Below are positions 37,399-47,775 of a DNA stretch of 64,000 nt, piece by piece; position 1 is the stretch's first letter; each line of letters begins with the position of its first letter. A model generated the notes under the pieces. It saw only the letters and a program-made list of their open reading frames with translations. It searched no databases and was not told the origin of the DNA. A program made the translations under genes and the position numbers. The DNA comes from Erythrobacter litoralis HTCC2594 (GTDB lineage: Bacteria; Pseudomonadota; Alphaproteobacteria; Sphingomonadales; Sphingomonadaceae): NCBI RefSeq assembly GCF_000013005.1, contig NC_007722.1, forward strand, positions 315,501-379,500, read 5' to 3'.

Positions 37399-38493
37399 AT
37401 GGCGGACTACGATATCGCCATCATAGGGGCGGGAATGGCCGGTGCCAGCCTTGCCGCGGAATGCGTGCCCCATGCGCGGGTTCTGTTGCTCGAAGCCGAG
37501 GATATGCCGGGCTACCACACGACCGGACGCTCCGCCGCATTCTGGGAGGAATGCTATGGCGGGCCGGAGCTCGTGCCGCTTACCCTCGCGTCGGGGGCGT
37601 ATCTGCGTGAGCACGGCTTTCTGACGGAACGCGGAGCCTTATACATTGCGCGTCGGGATGGTGTGGCATCTCTCGACGCTTTTATGGACCGGTTCGGCCC
37701 TACCGGCGTGACGATCAAGCGTGTGGGCCGCGCCGAGCTCGAACAACGCCTGCCCCGGCTCAGGCCGGCATGGGTGGAAGGCATCTGGCAACCGCGGTGC
37801 AGCGATATCGATGTCGCGGGCCTGCACCAGCACTATCTCGGGCAAGCAAGAAAGGGCGGCGCCGCGCCGGTGTGCCGGGCACGCATCTCGCGGATCGAGC
37901 GCGCGGAAGGCGGCTGGCGGCTGTGGTCGGAACGCGGGCAATCGTGGTCTGCCCGCACGATAGCCAACGCCGCCGGGGCCTGGGCCGACCAGATCGCCGG
38001 AATGGCCGGGGCGCAAGCAGTTGGTATCCAGCCCTATCGCCGGACAGTCGCGCAACTGGCGACCGATCCACCTCCTCCGGGCGACCAGCCGCTGGTGCTC
38101 GACATCGGCGGCGGGTTCTATTTCAAGCCCGATGCAGGGCGGGTCTGGCTCAGCCCGCATGACGAGGAACCGAGCGAGCCCTGCGATGCTGCGCCCGAGG
38201 AGCTCGTTGTGGCGGAAGCGATCGATCGGTTCGAGCAGGTCGTTGACTGGGACATCCGCAAAATCGAGCGGAAATGGGCCGGACTGCGCAGCTTTTCGCC
38301 CGATCGCTTGCCGGTCTACGGTTGGGACCGCGAACGCGACGGTTTCTTCTGGTTCGCGGGCCAAGGAGGCTACGGTATCCAGACCGCGCCTGCGGCGGCG
38401 CGGCTCGGCGCGCAATTGCTGCTCGGACGGGAACGGGACGCTCTTACACAGGGTCTCGACGCAAACCTTTATAGTCCGGCCCGCTTTCGCTAG
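37399..38493 (+). CDS. FAD-dependent oxidoreductase (DAO family)
   Basis: A 364-residue flavoprotein with the dinucleotide motif IIGAGMAGAS (8-17), an acidic residue ending the next strand (LLLEAE), and the DAO-family C-terminal FAD segment GFFWFAGQGGYGIQTAP. GRSAAFWEECYGG follows the FAD fold as in glycine or D-amino-acid oxidases. It probably oxidises an amino or hydroxy acid; the substrate is not known. Start codon ATG 37399 lies 7 bp downstream of the hydrolase stop. Confidence 0.9.
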   Translation: MADYDIAIIGAGMAGASLAAECVPHARVLLLEAEDMPGYHTTGRSAAFWEECYGGPELVPLTLASGAYLREHGFLTERGALYIARRDGVASLDAFMDRFGPTGVTIKRVGRAELEQRLPRLRPAWVEGIWQPRCSDIDVAGLHQHYLGQARKGGAAPVCRARISRIERAEGGWRLWSERGQSWSARTIANAAGAWADQIAGMAGAQAVGIQPYRRTVAQLATDPPPPGDQPLVLDIGGGFYFKPDAGRVWLSPHDEEPSEPCDAAPEELVVAEAIDRFEQVVDWDIRKIERKWAGLRSFSPDRLPVYGWDRERDGFFWFAGQGGYGIQTAPAAARLGAQLLLGRERDALTQGLDANLYSPARFR

Positions 38494-38556
38494 TCAGAGT
38501 TTCGGCCTCTTTTGGCCGTGACGCTTGAGACAAAAAAATATTACGAGAGGGCAGAT

Positions 38557-38733
38557 ATGGCGCACAAGTTCGAGATTTACAAAGACAATGCCGGCGAGTT
38601 TCGCGTTCGCTTCAAGCACAACAACGAAGTGATGTTCTCGACGCAGGGCTATTCCCAGAAATCGAGTGCGCAGAATGCGATCGACTCGATCAAGAAAAAT
38701 GGCCCGGACGCACCGACCGAAGATAATAGCTGA
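38557..38733 (+). CDS. YegP-like small protein (DUF1508)
   Basis: A 58-residue protein that is a single copy of the roughly 50-residue YegP repeat: FEIYKDNAGEFRVRFKHNNE followed by a Ser/Lys-rich helix (SQKSSAQNAIDSIKKNG). Many members carry two copies; this has one and would need to dimerise to form the same fold. ATG 38557 has GAGAGGGC before it; the frame continues upstream but only with weak start codons. Function is unknown across the family. Confidence 0.88.
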   Translation: MAHKFEIYKDNAGEFRVRFKHNNEVMFSTQGYSQKSSAQNAIDSIKKNGPDAPTEDNS

Positions 38734-38763
38734 TTGGGACCACGCGGAGCATTTGCGCCGACT

Positions 38764-39198
38764 TTACGATTGCAGGTCGGCCGCTTCGCTGGCGAGGCGG
38801 TCGGCCCGTTCGTTTTCGGCGTGCCCGTTATGACCCTTGACCCAGTGCCACGTGACTTTGTGCCGTAATTCGGCTTCGATTAGGTCGTGCCACAGGTCGT
38901 CGTTGCGCACCGGTTTTTTGCTGGCGTTGACCCAGCCCCGCTTTTTCCAGCCGTGCACCCACTTGGTAATGCCGTCGACGACATATTTGCTGTCGGTGTA
39001 GAGTTCGACTTCGCACGGCTCGATCAAGGCGTTGAGGCCTTCGATAGCCGCGCGCAGTTCCATCCGGTTGTTGGTCGTCTCCGGCTCGCCGCCCGACAAT
39101 TCCTTCTCGTGTTTGCCCATACGCAGCAGCACGCCCCAGCCGCCAGGGCCGGGATTGCCCTTGCAGGCACCATCGGTGAAGATCTCGACCTTCTTCAT
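38764..39198 (-). CDS. rnhA: Ribonuclease HI
   Basis: A 144-residue enzyme with all active-site residues: Asp9 ([14 protein letters not shown]), Glu47 (NRMELRA), Asp69 (YTDSKYV) and Asp133 (RADRLA), plus the mobile His123 in KGHNGH. It removes RNA from RNA-DNA hybrids. The ATG overlaps the thrB stop codon as ATGA, so translation is coupled; it is the last gene of ispH-thrB-rnhA. Confidence 0.97.
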   Translation of the reverse strand: MKKVEIFTDGACKGNPGPGGWGVLLRMGKHEKELSGGEPETTNNRMELRAAIEGLNALIEPCEVELYTDSKYVVDGITKWVHGWKKRGWVNASKKPVRNDDLWHDLIEAELRHKVTWHWVKGHNGHAENERADRLASEAADLQS

Positions 39199-40172
39199 GC
39201 GTTGAACACTTTCTCGCCGTCACGGCGATAGAACTGCAGCCGCCGCGCAAAATCCATCGGATCCTTGCGGGTCACCAGCGCATCGGCGGGCGTATCGAGC
39301 CAGTCCTGGATGCGCGTGGCTATGAAACGCATCGCCGCACCTTGCGCAAGCAGCGGAAGGGCAGCAATCTCGCTTTGGGACAGCGGGCGCACCGACTGGT
39401 ATCCCTCCAGCAACGCCGCTCCGACCTCGGTGCGGTAATCATGGCCGCCGGCAGTGAATGACCACGCGACATGCGTAACGGCAAGGTCGTAGGCCGTGAT
39501 ATCGTGACAGGAGAAATAGAAGTCTATCAACGCGCTGACCCGCGATCCCAGCATCAGCACGTTGTCGGGAAAGAGGTCGGCATGCACGATGGACGAGGGC
39601 AGATCCTCCGGCCAATGCTCCAGTAAGTCGGACAGCGATTCCTCGATTACCGACGGCAAGGCGCGATCGATGGTGCCGATGGCTCCCGCACCTGCATCTG
39701 CGAGGATGGCGGCCCAGTCACGCGGGCGTAGGTCGTTCTCGCGCGTAAGCGCGAAGTCGGTCGAGGCCAGGTGCAGGTCGGCCAGAGCAATGCCCACGGC
39801 CCGGGCCTGTTCGGGCGTCGGATGGCCGACCGATACGCCGGGCAGATATTCGATCAGGGCCACCGCCTTGTCGTCGACCATGCGCGACGATGCGCCGTCG
39901 CGATCATGGATGGTGCGTGGAACGGGCACGCCTTTTGCCGAAAGGTGATCGAGCAGGCCGAGGAAAAAGGGCAGATCGGAAAGGTCGATCCGCCGTTCGT
40001 ACATCGTGAGAATGAAGCGCGCGCCATTGCCGTCAGAACCGGTGGTCTCCACCAGCCAGTTGGAATTGGAAATACCTTCGGCAATTCCCTTCGCCGAAAC
40101 CAGTTTTCCGACATCGTAGTGCCCGATCAGGCGGGCCAGATCTTCTGCCGAAAGATGGGTGTAAACCGCCAT
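39195..40172 (-). CDS. thrB: Homoserine kinase (choline-kinase-like ThrB)
   Basis: A 325-residue kinase of the aminoglycoside-phosphotransferase fold that serves as homoserine kinase in alphaproteobacteria, unlike the GHMP-type enzyme of E. coli. [13 protein letters not shown] is the Brenner motif with the catalytic Asp, and [11 protein letters not shown] supplies the Mg-binding Asp. Phosphorylation of homoserine leads to threonine. Nine base pairs separate it from ispH, and it overlaps rnhA. Confidence 0.95.
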   Translation of the reverse strand: MAVYTHLSAEDLARLIGHYDVGKLVSAKGIAEGISNSNWLVETTGSDGNGARFILTMYERRIDLSDLPFFLGLLDHLSAKGVPVPRTIHDRDGASSRMVDDKAVALIEYLPGVSVGHPTPEQARAVGIALADLHLASTDFALTRENDLRPRDWAAILADAGAGAIGTIDRALPSVIEESLSDLLEHWPEDLPSSIVHADLFPDNVLMLGSRVSALIDFYFSCHDITAYDLAVTHVAWSFTAGGHDYRTEVGAALLEGYQSVRPLSQSEIAALPLLAQGAAMRFIATRIQDWLDTPADALVTRKDPMDFARRLQFYRRDGEKVFNA

Positions 40173-40181
40173 GTGGCGTGC

Positions 40182-41159
40182 TCAATCCATCAATTGGCGC
40201 GGCAATTTGAAGACCATATTTTCCTCGGCGGCAGCAATCGTGTTCTCTTGGACTTCGCGCCACTCGCCGAGTTTCTCGACCACTTCGCGAACAAGCAGTT
40301 CGGGCGCGGAAGCGCCGGCGGTGAGACCGATCGTGCCGACTCCTTCGAGCCAAGCGGGATCGATATCGTCTGCACGCTGGATCAGCTTGGCCTTCGTCCC
40401 GAGCCTTTCTGCAACCTCGACCAGTCGCAGCGAATTCGAGGAATTGGTCGCGCCGATGACCAGCACCAGGTCGCTACCGGGGGCAATCCGTTTGACGGCA
40501 GCCTGTCGGTTCGATGTGGCGTAGCAGATATCCTCCGCTTTCGGTCCTGCGATCTCGGGATAGCGCGCCTCGAGCGCAGCGATGATTTCCGCCGTGTCGT
40601 CGACCGACAGTGTGGTCTGCGTGAGGTAGGCGAGCTTGTCATCCGCGCCAAACGGCAGTGCGGCAACATCCTCCACGGTTTCAACCAGCGTCATCTGCCC
40701 GGCTTCGACCTGCCCCATCGTACCCACCACTTCAGGATGCCCGGCGTGGCCGATAAACACGATATGTCGGTCTTTCTCGATCTGTCTCTCGGCCTGACGA
40801 TGAACCTTGCTTACGAGCGGGCAGGTCGCATCGACATAGAGCAATTGCCGCCGGTCGGCTTCGGCCGGCACCGACTTCGGCACACCGTGCGCACTGAACA
40901 CCACGGGGACACCGTCCGGCACCTCGTCGAGCTCTTCGACGAAGATGGCCCCTTTTTCACGCAAAGCGTCGACCACGTACTTGTTGTGCACGATCTCATG
41001 CCGGACATAGACCGGCGCACCGTATTTATCGAGGGCGCGTTCGACGATGTCGATGGCGCGGTCGACACCGGCACAAAAGCCACGCGGAGCCGCAATCAGG
41101 AGGCTCAAGCCGGGTTTGCCGGACTGCGAGGGCTCGGGGGATTGAAAGGGAGCGTTCAT
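40182..41159 (-). CDS. ispH: 4-hydroxy-3-methylbut-2-enyl diphosphate reductase
   Basis: A 325-residue iron-sulphur enzyme, last step of the non-mevalonate isoprenoid pathway. The three cluster cysteines are Cys29 (APRGFCAGV), Cys113 (DATCPLV) and Cys212 (ICYATSNRQ); the active-site Glu lies in the GHxxHPEV region and HGVPK and SSNSLRL are substrate contacts. First gene of the ispH-thrB-rnhA operon, divergent from the lipoprotein at 41229 across 69 bp. Confidence 0.98.
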   Translation of the reverse strand: MNAPFQSPEPSQSGKPGLSLLIAAPRGFCAGVDRAIDIVERALDKYGAPVYVRHEIVHNKYVVDALREKGAIFVEELDEVPDGVPVVFSAHGVPKSVPAEADRRQLLYVDATCPLVSKVHRQAERQIEKDRHIVFIGHAGHPEVVGTMGQVEAGQMTLVETVEDVAALPFGADDKLAYLTQTTLSVDDTAEIIAALEARYPEIAGPKAEDICYATSNRQAAVKRIAPGSDLVLVIGATNSSNSLRLVEVAERLGTKAKLIQRADDIDPAWLEGVGTIGLTAGASAPELLVREVVEKLGEWREVQENTIAAAEENMVFKLPRQLMD

Positions 41160-41228
41160 AGCCCGCCCTCTAGCGCTTTCGAAAGACGCCCGCTAGGGGA
41201 CGCGTGAGCGATTGACGTGAGGACTTCG

Positions 41229-41879
41229 ATGAACTGCAATTTCCGCCCGACCCTTGCCCTGGCCGCACTGGCGGTGCTGGCGGCGTGTTCCAATGAAGGC
41301 GAACTCGTCCTGGCAGAGGGGGTTGGCGTGACCGCGGTGCGCACGGCGTGCCCGTCGGTCGGGGTGCCCGATTACACCGGCGACATTACCACTTTCCGCA
41401 GCCCGACTTCGCGGACGGTCAACGATATCGACGTCACTGCGGCGATTACCAATGTCCGCTCGACCTGCGACGAGACCGGCGATCGGATTTACAGCAATGT
41501 GACGTTCGACGTGCTCGCGACGCGTGCCGATGCGCGCGGTGCCCGCACCGTGGAACTGCCCTATTTTTCGACTGTGCTGCGCGGCGGCACGGCGGTGGTC
41601 AGCAAGCGGGTAGGCTCGGTCACGGTGAGTTTCGCCGATGGGCAGGCGCGCGCGCAAGGCAGCGGCCAGGCAGGCGCCTTCATCAACCGCGCGGAAGCGA
41701 CATTGCCGGCCGACATTCGCGAGCGGATTACCCGCAAGCGCAAACCGGGCGATGTCGACGCCGCGCTCGACCCGCTGGCCGATCCGCAGGTTCGCGCCGC
41801 GTTGCAACGGGCGACCTTCGAACTGCTTGTGGGTTTCCAGCTGAGCGAGAGCCAGCTGGCATACAACGCGACCCGCTAA
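41229..41879 (+). CDS. Lipoprotein of unknown function
   Basis: A 216-residue lipoprotein: signal peptide MNCNFRPTLALAALAVLAAC with acylated Cys20. ATG 41229 has GAGGA at good spacing; a GTG at 41217 is an alternative. The mature part has two Cys (in RTACPSVG and RSTCDETG) that may pair, and beta-rich sequence (SRTVNDIDVTAAITNV, YSNVTFDVLATRAD) reminiscent of an immunoglobulin-like fold. The C-terminus is helical and basic. The family is common beside argS in related genomes, as I recall, but has no assigned role. Confidence 0.85.
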   Translation: MNCNFRPTLALAALAVLAACSNEGELVLAEGVGVTAVRTACPSVGVPDYTGDITTFRSPTSRTVNDIDVTAAITNVRSTCDETGDRIYSNVTFDVLATRADARGARTVELPYFSTVLRGGTAVVSKRVGSVTVSFADGQARAQGSGQAGAFINRAEATLPADIRERITRKRKPGDVDAALDPLADPQVRAALQRATFELLVGFQLSESQLAYNATR

Positions 41880-41934
41880 ACGCCCCGCCAATCTCGCTTT
41901 GCGATAGGGCGCGTTTCCGGCTAACCGCGCCCGC

Positions 41935-43680
41935 ATGTCCGAATTGAACACGATTCACGCCGCCTTCGCTGCGAAGGTCGATGCGGTGCTGTCCGCGCTC
42001 GAAGCCGAAGGCACGCTGCCTGCCGGTGTCGAGCGCCGCAATGTGACGGTCGAACCGCCGCGCGACCCATCGCACGGAGACCTGGCGACCAACGCCGCCA
42101 TGGTGCTGGCCAAACAGGCCGCCACCAATCCGCGCGCGCTCGCGGAAAAGATCGTCGAGCATCTCGAGCGCGATCCCGATATCACCGAGACGGCAATTGC
42201 CGGGCCCGGCTTCATCAATCTGCGTCTGGCCGACCGCGCGTGGCTGGGCGAACTCGAAGCGATTGCGGCGTTGGGCGAGGGCTATGGCCGTTCTCAGATG
42301 GGCGAGGGCAAGCGGGTCAATGTCGAATATGTTTCCGCCAATCCGACCGGCCCGATGCACATGGGGCATTGTCGCGGCGCGGTGGTCGGCGATGCCTTGG
42401 CGGCGTTGCTGGAATATGCCGGACACGAGGTCACGCGCGAATATTATGTCAACGACGCTGGCGGACAAGTCGATACGCTCGCCCGTTCGGCGCACTTGCG
42501 TTACCGCGAGGCGCTGGGCGAAGATATCGGCGCAATTCCCGGGGGCCTTTACCCTGGAGACTACCTGAAACCGGTGGGCGAATATCTCGCGCAGGAACTG
42601 GGCGATCGCTTCAAGGATGCGCCGGAAGACGAATGGCTGCCGATATTCCGCGCCGAGGCGGTCGAAAAGATGATGGACGTCATCCGCGCCGACCTCGCGC
42701 TTCTGGGCATCCATCACGACCTGTTTTCGTCCGAGGCGGCGCTGCAGGCAGCGGGCAAGCCCGAGCAGGCCGAGGCGTGGCTGCGCGAGCATGGTCTTGT
42801 CTATGACGGCGTGCTCGAACAGCCCAAGGGCAAGGTGATCGAGGACTGGGAGCCGGTCGAACTGCCGCTGTTCCGTTCGACCAAGTTCGGCGACGATCAG
42901 GATCGACCGATCAGGAAATCCGACGGCAAATGGACCTATTTCGGGGCCGATCTTGCCTATCACATGCAGAAGGCGGAAGAAGCCGATGCGCTGATCGACA
43001 TCTGGGGCGCCGACCATGCGGGCACGGTCAAGCGGATCAAGGCGGCGGTGGCGGCGCTATCGGAAGGGCAGGGCAAGCCGATTCCCTTCGATGTAAAGCT
43101 TGTACAAATGGTGCAACTGATGCGCGCGGGCGAGCCGGTGAAGATGTCTAAGCGTTCGGGCAATTTCATCACCATCGCCGACATGGTCGAGGAGGTCGGC
43201 AAGGATGTCGTTCGTTTCACCATGCTGACCCGCAAACCCGAAGCGCAGATGGATTTCGATTTCGCCAAGGTAGTGGAAGCGTCCAAGGACAATCCGGTTT
43301 TCTACGTCCAGTATGCCCACGCACGGATCCATTCGACGTTGCGCAAGGCCAGGGCCGAAGGGATCGAGCCTTCGACAGAGGCGATCGCACAGCTGGGCGA
43401 GGAAGAACTGGGCCTGATCAAACAGGCGGCGCAATTCCCGCGCATCGTCGAAGCGGCGGCCGCAGCGCGCGAACCACATCGGATCGCCTTCTTCCTTTAT
43501 GATCTCGCGAGCGCGTTCCATTCGTTTTACAATCTCGGGAACGACAATCCGTCGAAACGCGTCATTCTGGCACAGGATCCGGCGCTTTCCGCAGCAAGGC
43601 TTTTCCTGATCGACACAATCGGGCAAGTTATCCGCAATGGGCTAACCCTGCTCGGGGTCGAGGCCGTGGAGGAGATGTGA
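41935..43680 (+). CDS. argS: Arginine--tRNA ligase
   Basis: A 581-residue class I synthetase of normal length. The N-terminal tRNA-binding domain has [13 protein letters not shown], followed by [20 protein letters not shown] with the HIGH motif HMGH (142-145); the KMSKS-like motif is KMSKR (403-407). The C-terminal DALR anticodon-binding domain (about 455-581) ends with [20 protein letters not shown]. Followed after 1 bp by the SPOR gene, with which it is probably cotranscribed. Confidence 0.98.
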   Translation: MSELNTIHAAFAAKVDAVLSALEAEGTLPAGVERRNVTVEPPRDPSHGDLATNAAMVLAKQAATNPRALAEKIVEHLERDPDITETAIAGPGFINLRLADRAWLGELEAIAALGEGYGRSQMGEGKRVNVEYVSANPTGPMHMGHCRGAVVGDALAALLEYAGHEVTREYYVNDAGGQVDTLARSAHLRYREALGEDIGAIPGGLYPGDYLKPVGEYLAQELGDRFKDAPEDEWLPIFRAEAVEKMMDVIRADLALLGIHHDLFSSEAALQAAGKPEQAEAWLREHGLVYDGVLEQPKGKVIEDWEPVELPLFRSTKFGDDQDRPIRKSDGKWTYFGADLAYHMQKAEEADALIDIWGADHAGTVKRIKAAVAALSEGQGKPIPFDVKLVQMVQLMRAGEPVKMSKRSGNFITIADMVEEVGKDVVRFTMLTRKPEAQMDFDFAKVVEASKDNPVFYVQYAHARIHSTLRKARAEGIEPSTEAIAQLGEEELGLIKQAAQFPRIVEAAAAAREPHRIAFFLYDLASAFHSFYNLGNDNPSKRVILAQDPALSAARLFLIDTIGQVIRNGLTLLGVEAVEEM

Positions 43681-43681
43681 G

Positions 43682-44413
43682 ATGATCGCTGAGAGCGGTG
43701 ACAGGGACAAGCACGACGAGCCGATCGAGCAGTTCGAAGACGAGCAGGAAACCGACGAGCTCGACCTCGACGACGATGAACCGCTGCCGTGGCTCGAATC
43801 CTCGGATTACGAAGAGGAAGAGGGCGTCGATACAGGTCGTCTCATCGGGTTCGTTCTGCTCGGCCTGCTGGCGCTTGGATTGATCCTGGGTGCCTTCTAT
43901 TTCCTGACCAATCGGGGCACGGATCCTGAGCTGGTGGCCGACGGTTCGACCATCGAGGCGCCAGAAGGCGACTTCAAGGAACGCCCCGAGGACCCGGGTG
44001 GCAAGGAATTCGCCGGAACCGGCGATGTCGCACCGGCTGTCGGCGAAGGCCAGGCCCGCGAAGGGCGTCTGGCCGAGGGCAACCGGGCCGGCGGTTCGGG
44101 CGATGGCTCCGGTTCCAGCGCGCGACCGAGCGTGGATGCACCGACCGCCGGTTCGACCGGCAACGCCAGCGCAAGCGGCGGCGTCGGCGTCCAGGTCGGC
44201 GCCTATTCGACCCGCGCTTCGGCCGAACAGGGCTGGCAACAGCTGACGCGGCAGACCGATGCGCTGAGCGGCTTCAAATACCGTATCCAGCAGGGCACCG
44301 CCGATATCGGCACCGTCTATCGCCTGCAGGCAGTCGCGGGCGATGCGGCGGCTGCGAACCGCCTGTGCGATGCGTTGAAAGCCGATGGGGTCGCCTGCCA
44401 GGTCAAGCGCTAG
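43682..44413 (+). CDS. SPOR domain membrane protein
   Basis: A 243-residue bitopic protein: a very acidic cytoplasmic N-terminus (residues 1-50), one membrane segment (about 53-75), a Gly/Ser/Ala-rich periplasmic linker, and a C-terminal SPOR domain (about 166-243, VGVQVGAYSTRASAEQGW ... GVACQVKR). SPOR domains bind denuded peptidoglycan at the division septum, so a division or cell-wall role is likely; an FtsN-like job is possible but not shown. It begins 1 bp after argS and is followed by nagZ, another cell-wall gene. Confidence 0.93.
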   Translation: MIAESGDRDKHDEPIEQFEDEQETDELDLDDDEPLPWLESSDYEEEEGVDTGRLIGFVLLGLLALGLILGAFYFLTNRGTDPELVADGSTIEAPEGDFKERPEDPGGKEFAGTGDVAPAVGEGQAREGRLAEGNRAGGSGDGSGSSARPSVDAPTAGSTGNASASGGVGVQVGAYSTRASAEQGWQQLTRQTDALSGFKYRIQQGTADIGTVYRLQAVAGDAAAANRLCDALKADGVACQVKR

Positions 44414-44465
44414 GACTCGCTTGGTCGCGCCGGTAAAACTGCATAGCTAATATCCACACCGGGAA

Positions 44466-44498
44466 GCCCCGCCGCCCTTGTGGCAGGCGGGGTTTCTT
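44466..44498 (+). terminator. Terminator after the SPOR gene
   Basis: CCCCGCC (44467-44473) pairs with GGCGGGG (44486-44492), with an inner GCC/GGC, followed by TTTCTT. It divides argS-SPOR from nagZ-scpAB-tatABC, though readthrough is possible. Confidence 0.7.
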
Positions 44499-44516
44499 GC
44501 GAATCTCGAAGGTTCT

Positions 44517-45533
44517 ATGACGCCTGCAATCTTCGGCATGTCCGGCCTCACGCTGAGCCCGGAAGAACGCGCCTTCTTCCGCGATGCCGATCCTGCGGGC
44601 TACATCCTGTTCGGACGCAATATCGAGGATCGCCGGCAGGTGCGGGCGCTGACCGATGAATTGCGCGCCATCCATGGGCGCGAAGACCTGTTTATCTGCA
44701 TCGACCAGGAAGGTGGCCGTGTCGCGCGGATGCGGCCGCCTGAATGGACGGGCTTTCCCGCAGGTGAAGCGTTCGACCGGCTTTACCGGATAGCCCCTGC
44801 CAGCGCGATCGAGGCCACGCGGGTCAATGCGCAAGTCCTCGCGATGGAACTGGCCGAAGTCGGCATTACCGTCGATTGCCATCCGCCGCTCGATGTGCGC
44901 CAGCCCGGCGCGCATGACGTGATTGGCGATCGCGCGCTCGGCAGCGAGCCTATGCAGGTTGCGGCGCTCGGCCGCGCTATCCTAGACGGGCTGGCGAAGG
45001 GCGGTGTCCTGGGTTGCATCAAGCATATGCCCGGCCATGGGCGCACCACCTGCGATACGCACAAGGACCTGCCGACCGTCCATGCCAGCGGCGAAGAACT
45101 GGAAGTGGATCTCGCGCCGTTCCGCGCGCTCAACCAGACCCCGGTGGGCATGACGGGGCACCTGCTGTTCCCGCTGTGGGACGAGGAAAATCCCTCGACC
45201 CTGTCGAAGACCATCATAGCCGACATCATTCGCGGTCGGATCGGTTTCGACGGGCTGCTGCTGACCGACGATATCGACATGGAAGCGCTTTCAGGCACGA
45301 TCCCCGAGCGCGCCGAGCGGGCAATCGCGGCGGGCTGCGACGTGGTGCTCAATTGCTGGGCCAAGATGGACGACATGCAGGGCATCGTCGAGCGCTGCGG
45401 CACCATGCGAACCGAGAGCACCACGCGGCTCGATCGCGCACTGGCGGCACGCGCAAGAGCCGAAGAGGCCGACAAGGCGGCCCTGCTAGCGAAGCGCGAT
45501 CGATTGCTCGGCATCGAGGGGGCGATGGCATGA
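44517..45533 (+). CDS. nagZ: Beta-N-acetylhexosaminidase NagZ
   Basis: A 338-residue family 3 glycoside hydrolase. FICIDQEGGRVARM is the substrate-binding strand, KHMPGHG (169-175) with the following Asp180-Thr-His182 forms the NagZ flexible loop that supplies the acid/base dyad, and Asp251 in LLTDDIDMEA is the nucleophile. It removes N-acetylglucosamine from muropeptides during peptidoglycan recycling in the cytoplasm. ATG 44517 was chosen because conserved sequence begins there. Its stop overlaps the scpA start as ATGA. Confidence 0.96.
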   Translation: MTPAIFGMSGLTLSPEERAFFRDADPAGYILFGRNIEDRRQVRALTDELRAIHGREDLFICIDQEGGRVARMRPPEWTGFPAGEAFDRLYRIAPASAIEATRVNAQVLAMELAEVGITVDCHPPLDVRQPGAHDVIGDRALGSEPMQVAALGRAILDGLAKGGVLGCIKHMPGHGRTTCDTHKDLPTVHASGEELEVDLAPFRALNQTPVGMTGHLLFPLWDEENPSTLSKTIIADIIRGRIGFDGLLLTDDIDMEALSGTIPERAERAIAAGCDVVLNCWAKMDDMQGIVERCGTMRTESTTRLDRALAARARAEEADKAALLAKRDRLLGIEGAMA

Positions 45534-46342
45534 CCGAGGACGCGCTCGTGGTGCCCGATGAGACCGGCGGTTTCGACAGCGGCGAATGGGATGGCATCGC
45601 CGCGGCCGGCAGCAAGGATGAAGGCGCGCTCTATCTCGCGCTCGACGGATGGGAAGGGCCGCTCGACCTGCTGCTGGACCTTGCACGTCGACAGAAGGTC
45701 GATCTGCGCCAGATCTCGATCCTCGCACTGGTCGACCAGTATCTCGATTATATCGAGCGCGCCGAAGCGCTGAAGCTGGAGCTTGCGGCCGACTACCTCG
45801 TCATGGCGGCGTGGCTGGCCTATCTCAAATCCTCGCTGCTATTGCCAAAGGAAGAGCAGGAAGACCCGAGCCCTGAGGAGCTTGCGCTGCGGCTGCAACT
45901 GCGGCTCCAGCGGCTGGGCGCGATGCGTGAGAGTGCCGCCCGGCTGATGGCGCGCGACCGGGTCGGCCGCGATGTCTTCCTGCGCGGCGCGCCCGAGGGG
46001 CTGCGTACCGATCGCAAGACAAAATGGCAGGCGGCGTGGTTCGATGTCGTGCAGGCCTATGGCCAGGTGAAGGCGCGCACCGCGCCGGTCGTGCACATGG
46101 TGCAGGAACGCCCGGTGATGACGCTCGACAGCGCGCTCGACCGGGTTTCCGCCATGCTTGGCGTCGCGCTCGACTGGATGGCGCTGGAGGAATTCCTGCC
46201 GCCCCATGCCGATGCGCAATTGCGCCGTAGCGCCAAGGCATCGAGTTTTGTCGCTGCGCTCGAACTGGCGCGGCTCGGCAAGGCGGAAATCCAGCAGGAC
46301 GAAGCCTTCGGCGAATTGCGGCTGCGGAGGGTCAAGGCATGA
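45530..46342 (+). CDS. scpA: Segregation and condensation protein A
   Basis: A 270-residue kleisin. After a 25-residue acidic leader the ScpA signature appears: LDGWEGPLDLLLDLARRQKV, then ISILALVDQYLDYIE and the ADYLVMAAWLAYLKSSLLLP helix. The C-terminal winged helix that binds SMC is at about 195-270. It acts with ScpB and SMC in chromosome condensation. ATGA overlaps at both ends (with nagZ and scpB) show tight translational coupling. Confidence 0.95.
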   Translation: MTEDALVVPDETGGFDSGEWDGIAAAGSKDEGALYLALDGWEGPLDLLLDLARRQKVDLRQISILALVDQYLDYIERAEALKLELAADYLVMAAWLAYLKSSLLLPKEEQEDPSPEELALRLQLRLQRLGAMRESAARLMARDRVGRDVFLRGAPEGLRTDRKTKWQAAWFDVVQAYGQVKARTAPVVHMVQERPVMTLDSALDRVSAMLGVALDWMALEEFLPPHADAQLRRSAKASSFVAALELARLGKAEIQQDEAFGELRLRRVKA

Positions 46343-47031
46343 GCGGGCAATTGAGCGATCTCGAGCGCGCGATCGAAGCGACCCTGTTTGCGTCTGAGGA
46401 TCCGATGGGTGTCGAATCGCTCGCAACGCATTTGGGTGATGCTGCCGCAAGCGATGTGCGCGATGCCCTCAAGAACCTCGCCAAGCATTACGAGGAGCGT
46501 GGTGTCCACCTCGTCGAGCGGTCCAGGCGCTGGCATTTCCAGACCGCGCCCGACCTCGCGCATCTGCTGCGACGCGAGAAAGAGCAGGTTCGCCGCTTGA
46601 GCCGGGCTGCGACCGAAGTGCTGGCGATCGTCGCCTATCACGAGCCGGTCAGCCGCGCCGAGATCGAGGCGATCCGCGGCGTGCAAACCGCCAAGGGCAC
46701 GCTCGACGTGCTGATGGAAGCGGGCTGGGTCCGCGCCGCCGGACGCCGCGAAGTGCCCGGCCGCCCGGTTATCTACGCGACGACGCCCGAATTCCTGCAG
46801 CATTTCGGCCTCGCCAGCCGCAAGGACCTGCCCGGTCTCGACGAGCTCAAGGCCTCGGGCCTGCTCGATCCGGTCGACGATGCCTATGAGGCGCTGACCG
46901 CCATGGGCGACGAAGAAGATCGGGACGAGGACAGTGAGGGCGACGAAGAAGGCATTGAAACGCTCGACGATGACCGGCCCGACGTAACCGAAAACGAATT
47001 CGAATCGGAAACCCCCGAAACACCGGCATGA
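46339..47031 (+). CDS. scpB: Segregation and condensation protein B
   Basis: A 230-residue protein with two winged-helix domains: LERAIEATLFASEDPM opens the first, and ATEVLAIVAYHEPVSRAEIEAIRG begins the second, followed by GRREVPGRPVIYATTPEFLQHFGL, the ScpB signature. The last 45 residues are a highly acidic, disordered tail (Asp/Glu-rich). Partner of ScpA and SMC. Confidence 0.96.
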   Translation: MSGQLSDLERAIEATLFASEDPMGVESLATHLGDAAASDVRDALKNLAKHYEERGVHLVERSRRWHFQTAPDLAHLLRREKEQVRRLSRAATEVLAIVAYHEPVSRAEIEAIRGVQTAKGTLDVLMEAGWVRAAGRREVPGRPVIYATTPEFLQHFGLASRKDLPGLDELKASGLLDPVDDAYEALTAMGDEEDRDEDSEGDEEGIETLDDDRPDVTENEFESETPETPA

Positions 47032-47090
47032 CTCGCGTTTGCGTGCGCGAGCCCCTATATCTGCCGCAACACTGATTGAAGGAAGGTCCG

Positions 47091-47333
47091 ATGGGACAGA
47101 TTGGTATTTGGCAAATCCTGATTATCGCACTGGTAATCCTCGTGCTCTTCGGGCGCGGGAAGATCAGCGACATGATGGGCGATTTCGGCAAGGGCGTATC
47201 CAGCTTCAAGAAGGGGCTGAACGAGGAAGACAAGCCTGCCGAACCGGCCGCCAAGATCGAAGGCCCCAGCCACGAAGCCAAGCCCGCCGGCGAGGCGGCC
47301 AAGGACCCACGGCCTGCCGACAAGCAGGGCTAG
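47091..47333 (+). CDS. tatA: Sec-independent translocase subunit TatA
   Basis: An 80-residue protein: a membrane helix at about 4-20 (IWQILIIALVILVLFG), the FGRGK hinge, an amphipathic helix (DFGKGVSSFKKGL) and a charged low-complexity tail. It forms the pore of the twin-arginine export system. GGAAGG lies just before ATG 47091. First of the tatABC genes. Confidence 0.97.
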   Translation: MGQIGIWQILIIALVILVLFGRGKISDMMGDFGKGVSSFKKGLNEEDKPAEPAAKIEGPSHEAKPAGEAAKDPRPADKQG

Positions 47334-47351
47334 TCCGCGAGGAGCAGCGCC

Positions 47352-47768
47352 ATGTTCGATATCGGCGCGACCGAACTGCTGGTCATTGCGATCGTCGCGA
47401 TTCTGGTGATCGGCCCCAAGGATATGCCGCTCGCGCTGCGCACGGCGGGGCGCTGGATCGGCAAGATCCGGCAGGTTTCCAGCCATTTCCGCACCGGGCT
47501 CGACGCGATGATCCGCGAGGCCGAGATCGAGGAAATGGACAAGAAATGGCGCGAGCGGAATGCCGAGATCATGGCCAAGCATCCGGCCGATCAAATGCAG
47601 CCGCTCGATGCACCCGATCCTGCCTTGAGCGCCGCCGAAGCAAGAGCGGCGCACACCGAAGCCGCGAAGCCCGCTCGCGCGGCTGAGGAAACACAGGCCG
47701 ATCGTGCGTCGGCTGACGAACACCCTGCTGCAAGCGAGCCGCGGCTGCCGCTCGAGGGCAGGGACTGA
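47352..47768 (+). CDS. tatB: Sec-independent translocase subunit TatB
   Basis: A 138-residue protein starting MFDIGATELLVIAIVAILVIGP, the TatB membrane helix and hinge, followed by an amphipathic helix and long charged coil (AEIEEMDKKWRERN) and an Ala/Glu-rich tail. It receives twin-arginine substrates with TatC. GAGGAG precedes the ATG. Confidence 0.96.
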   Translation: MFDIGATELLVIAIVAILVIGPKDMPLALRTAGRWIGKIRQVSSHFRTGLDAMIREAEIEEMDKKWRERNAEIMAKHPADQMQPLDAPDPALSAAEARAAHTEAAKPARAAEETQADRASADEHPAASEPRLPLEGRD

Positions 47769-47775
47769 CAACGGC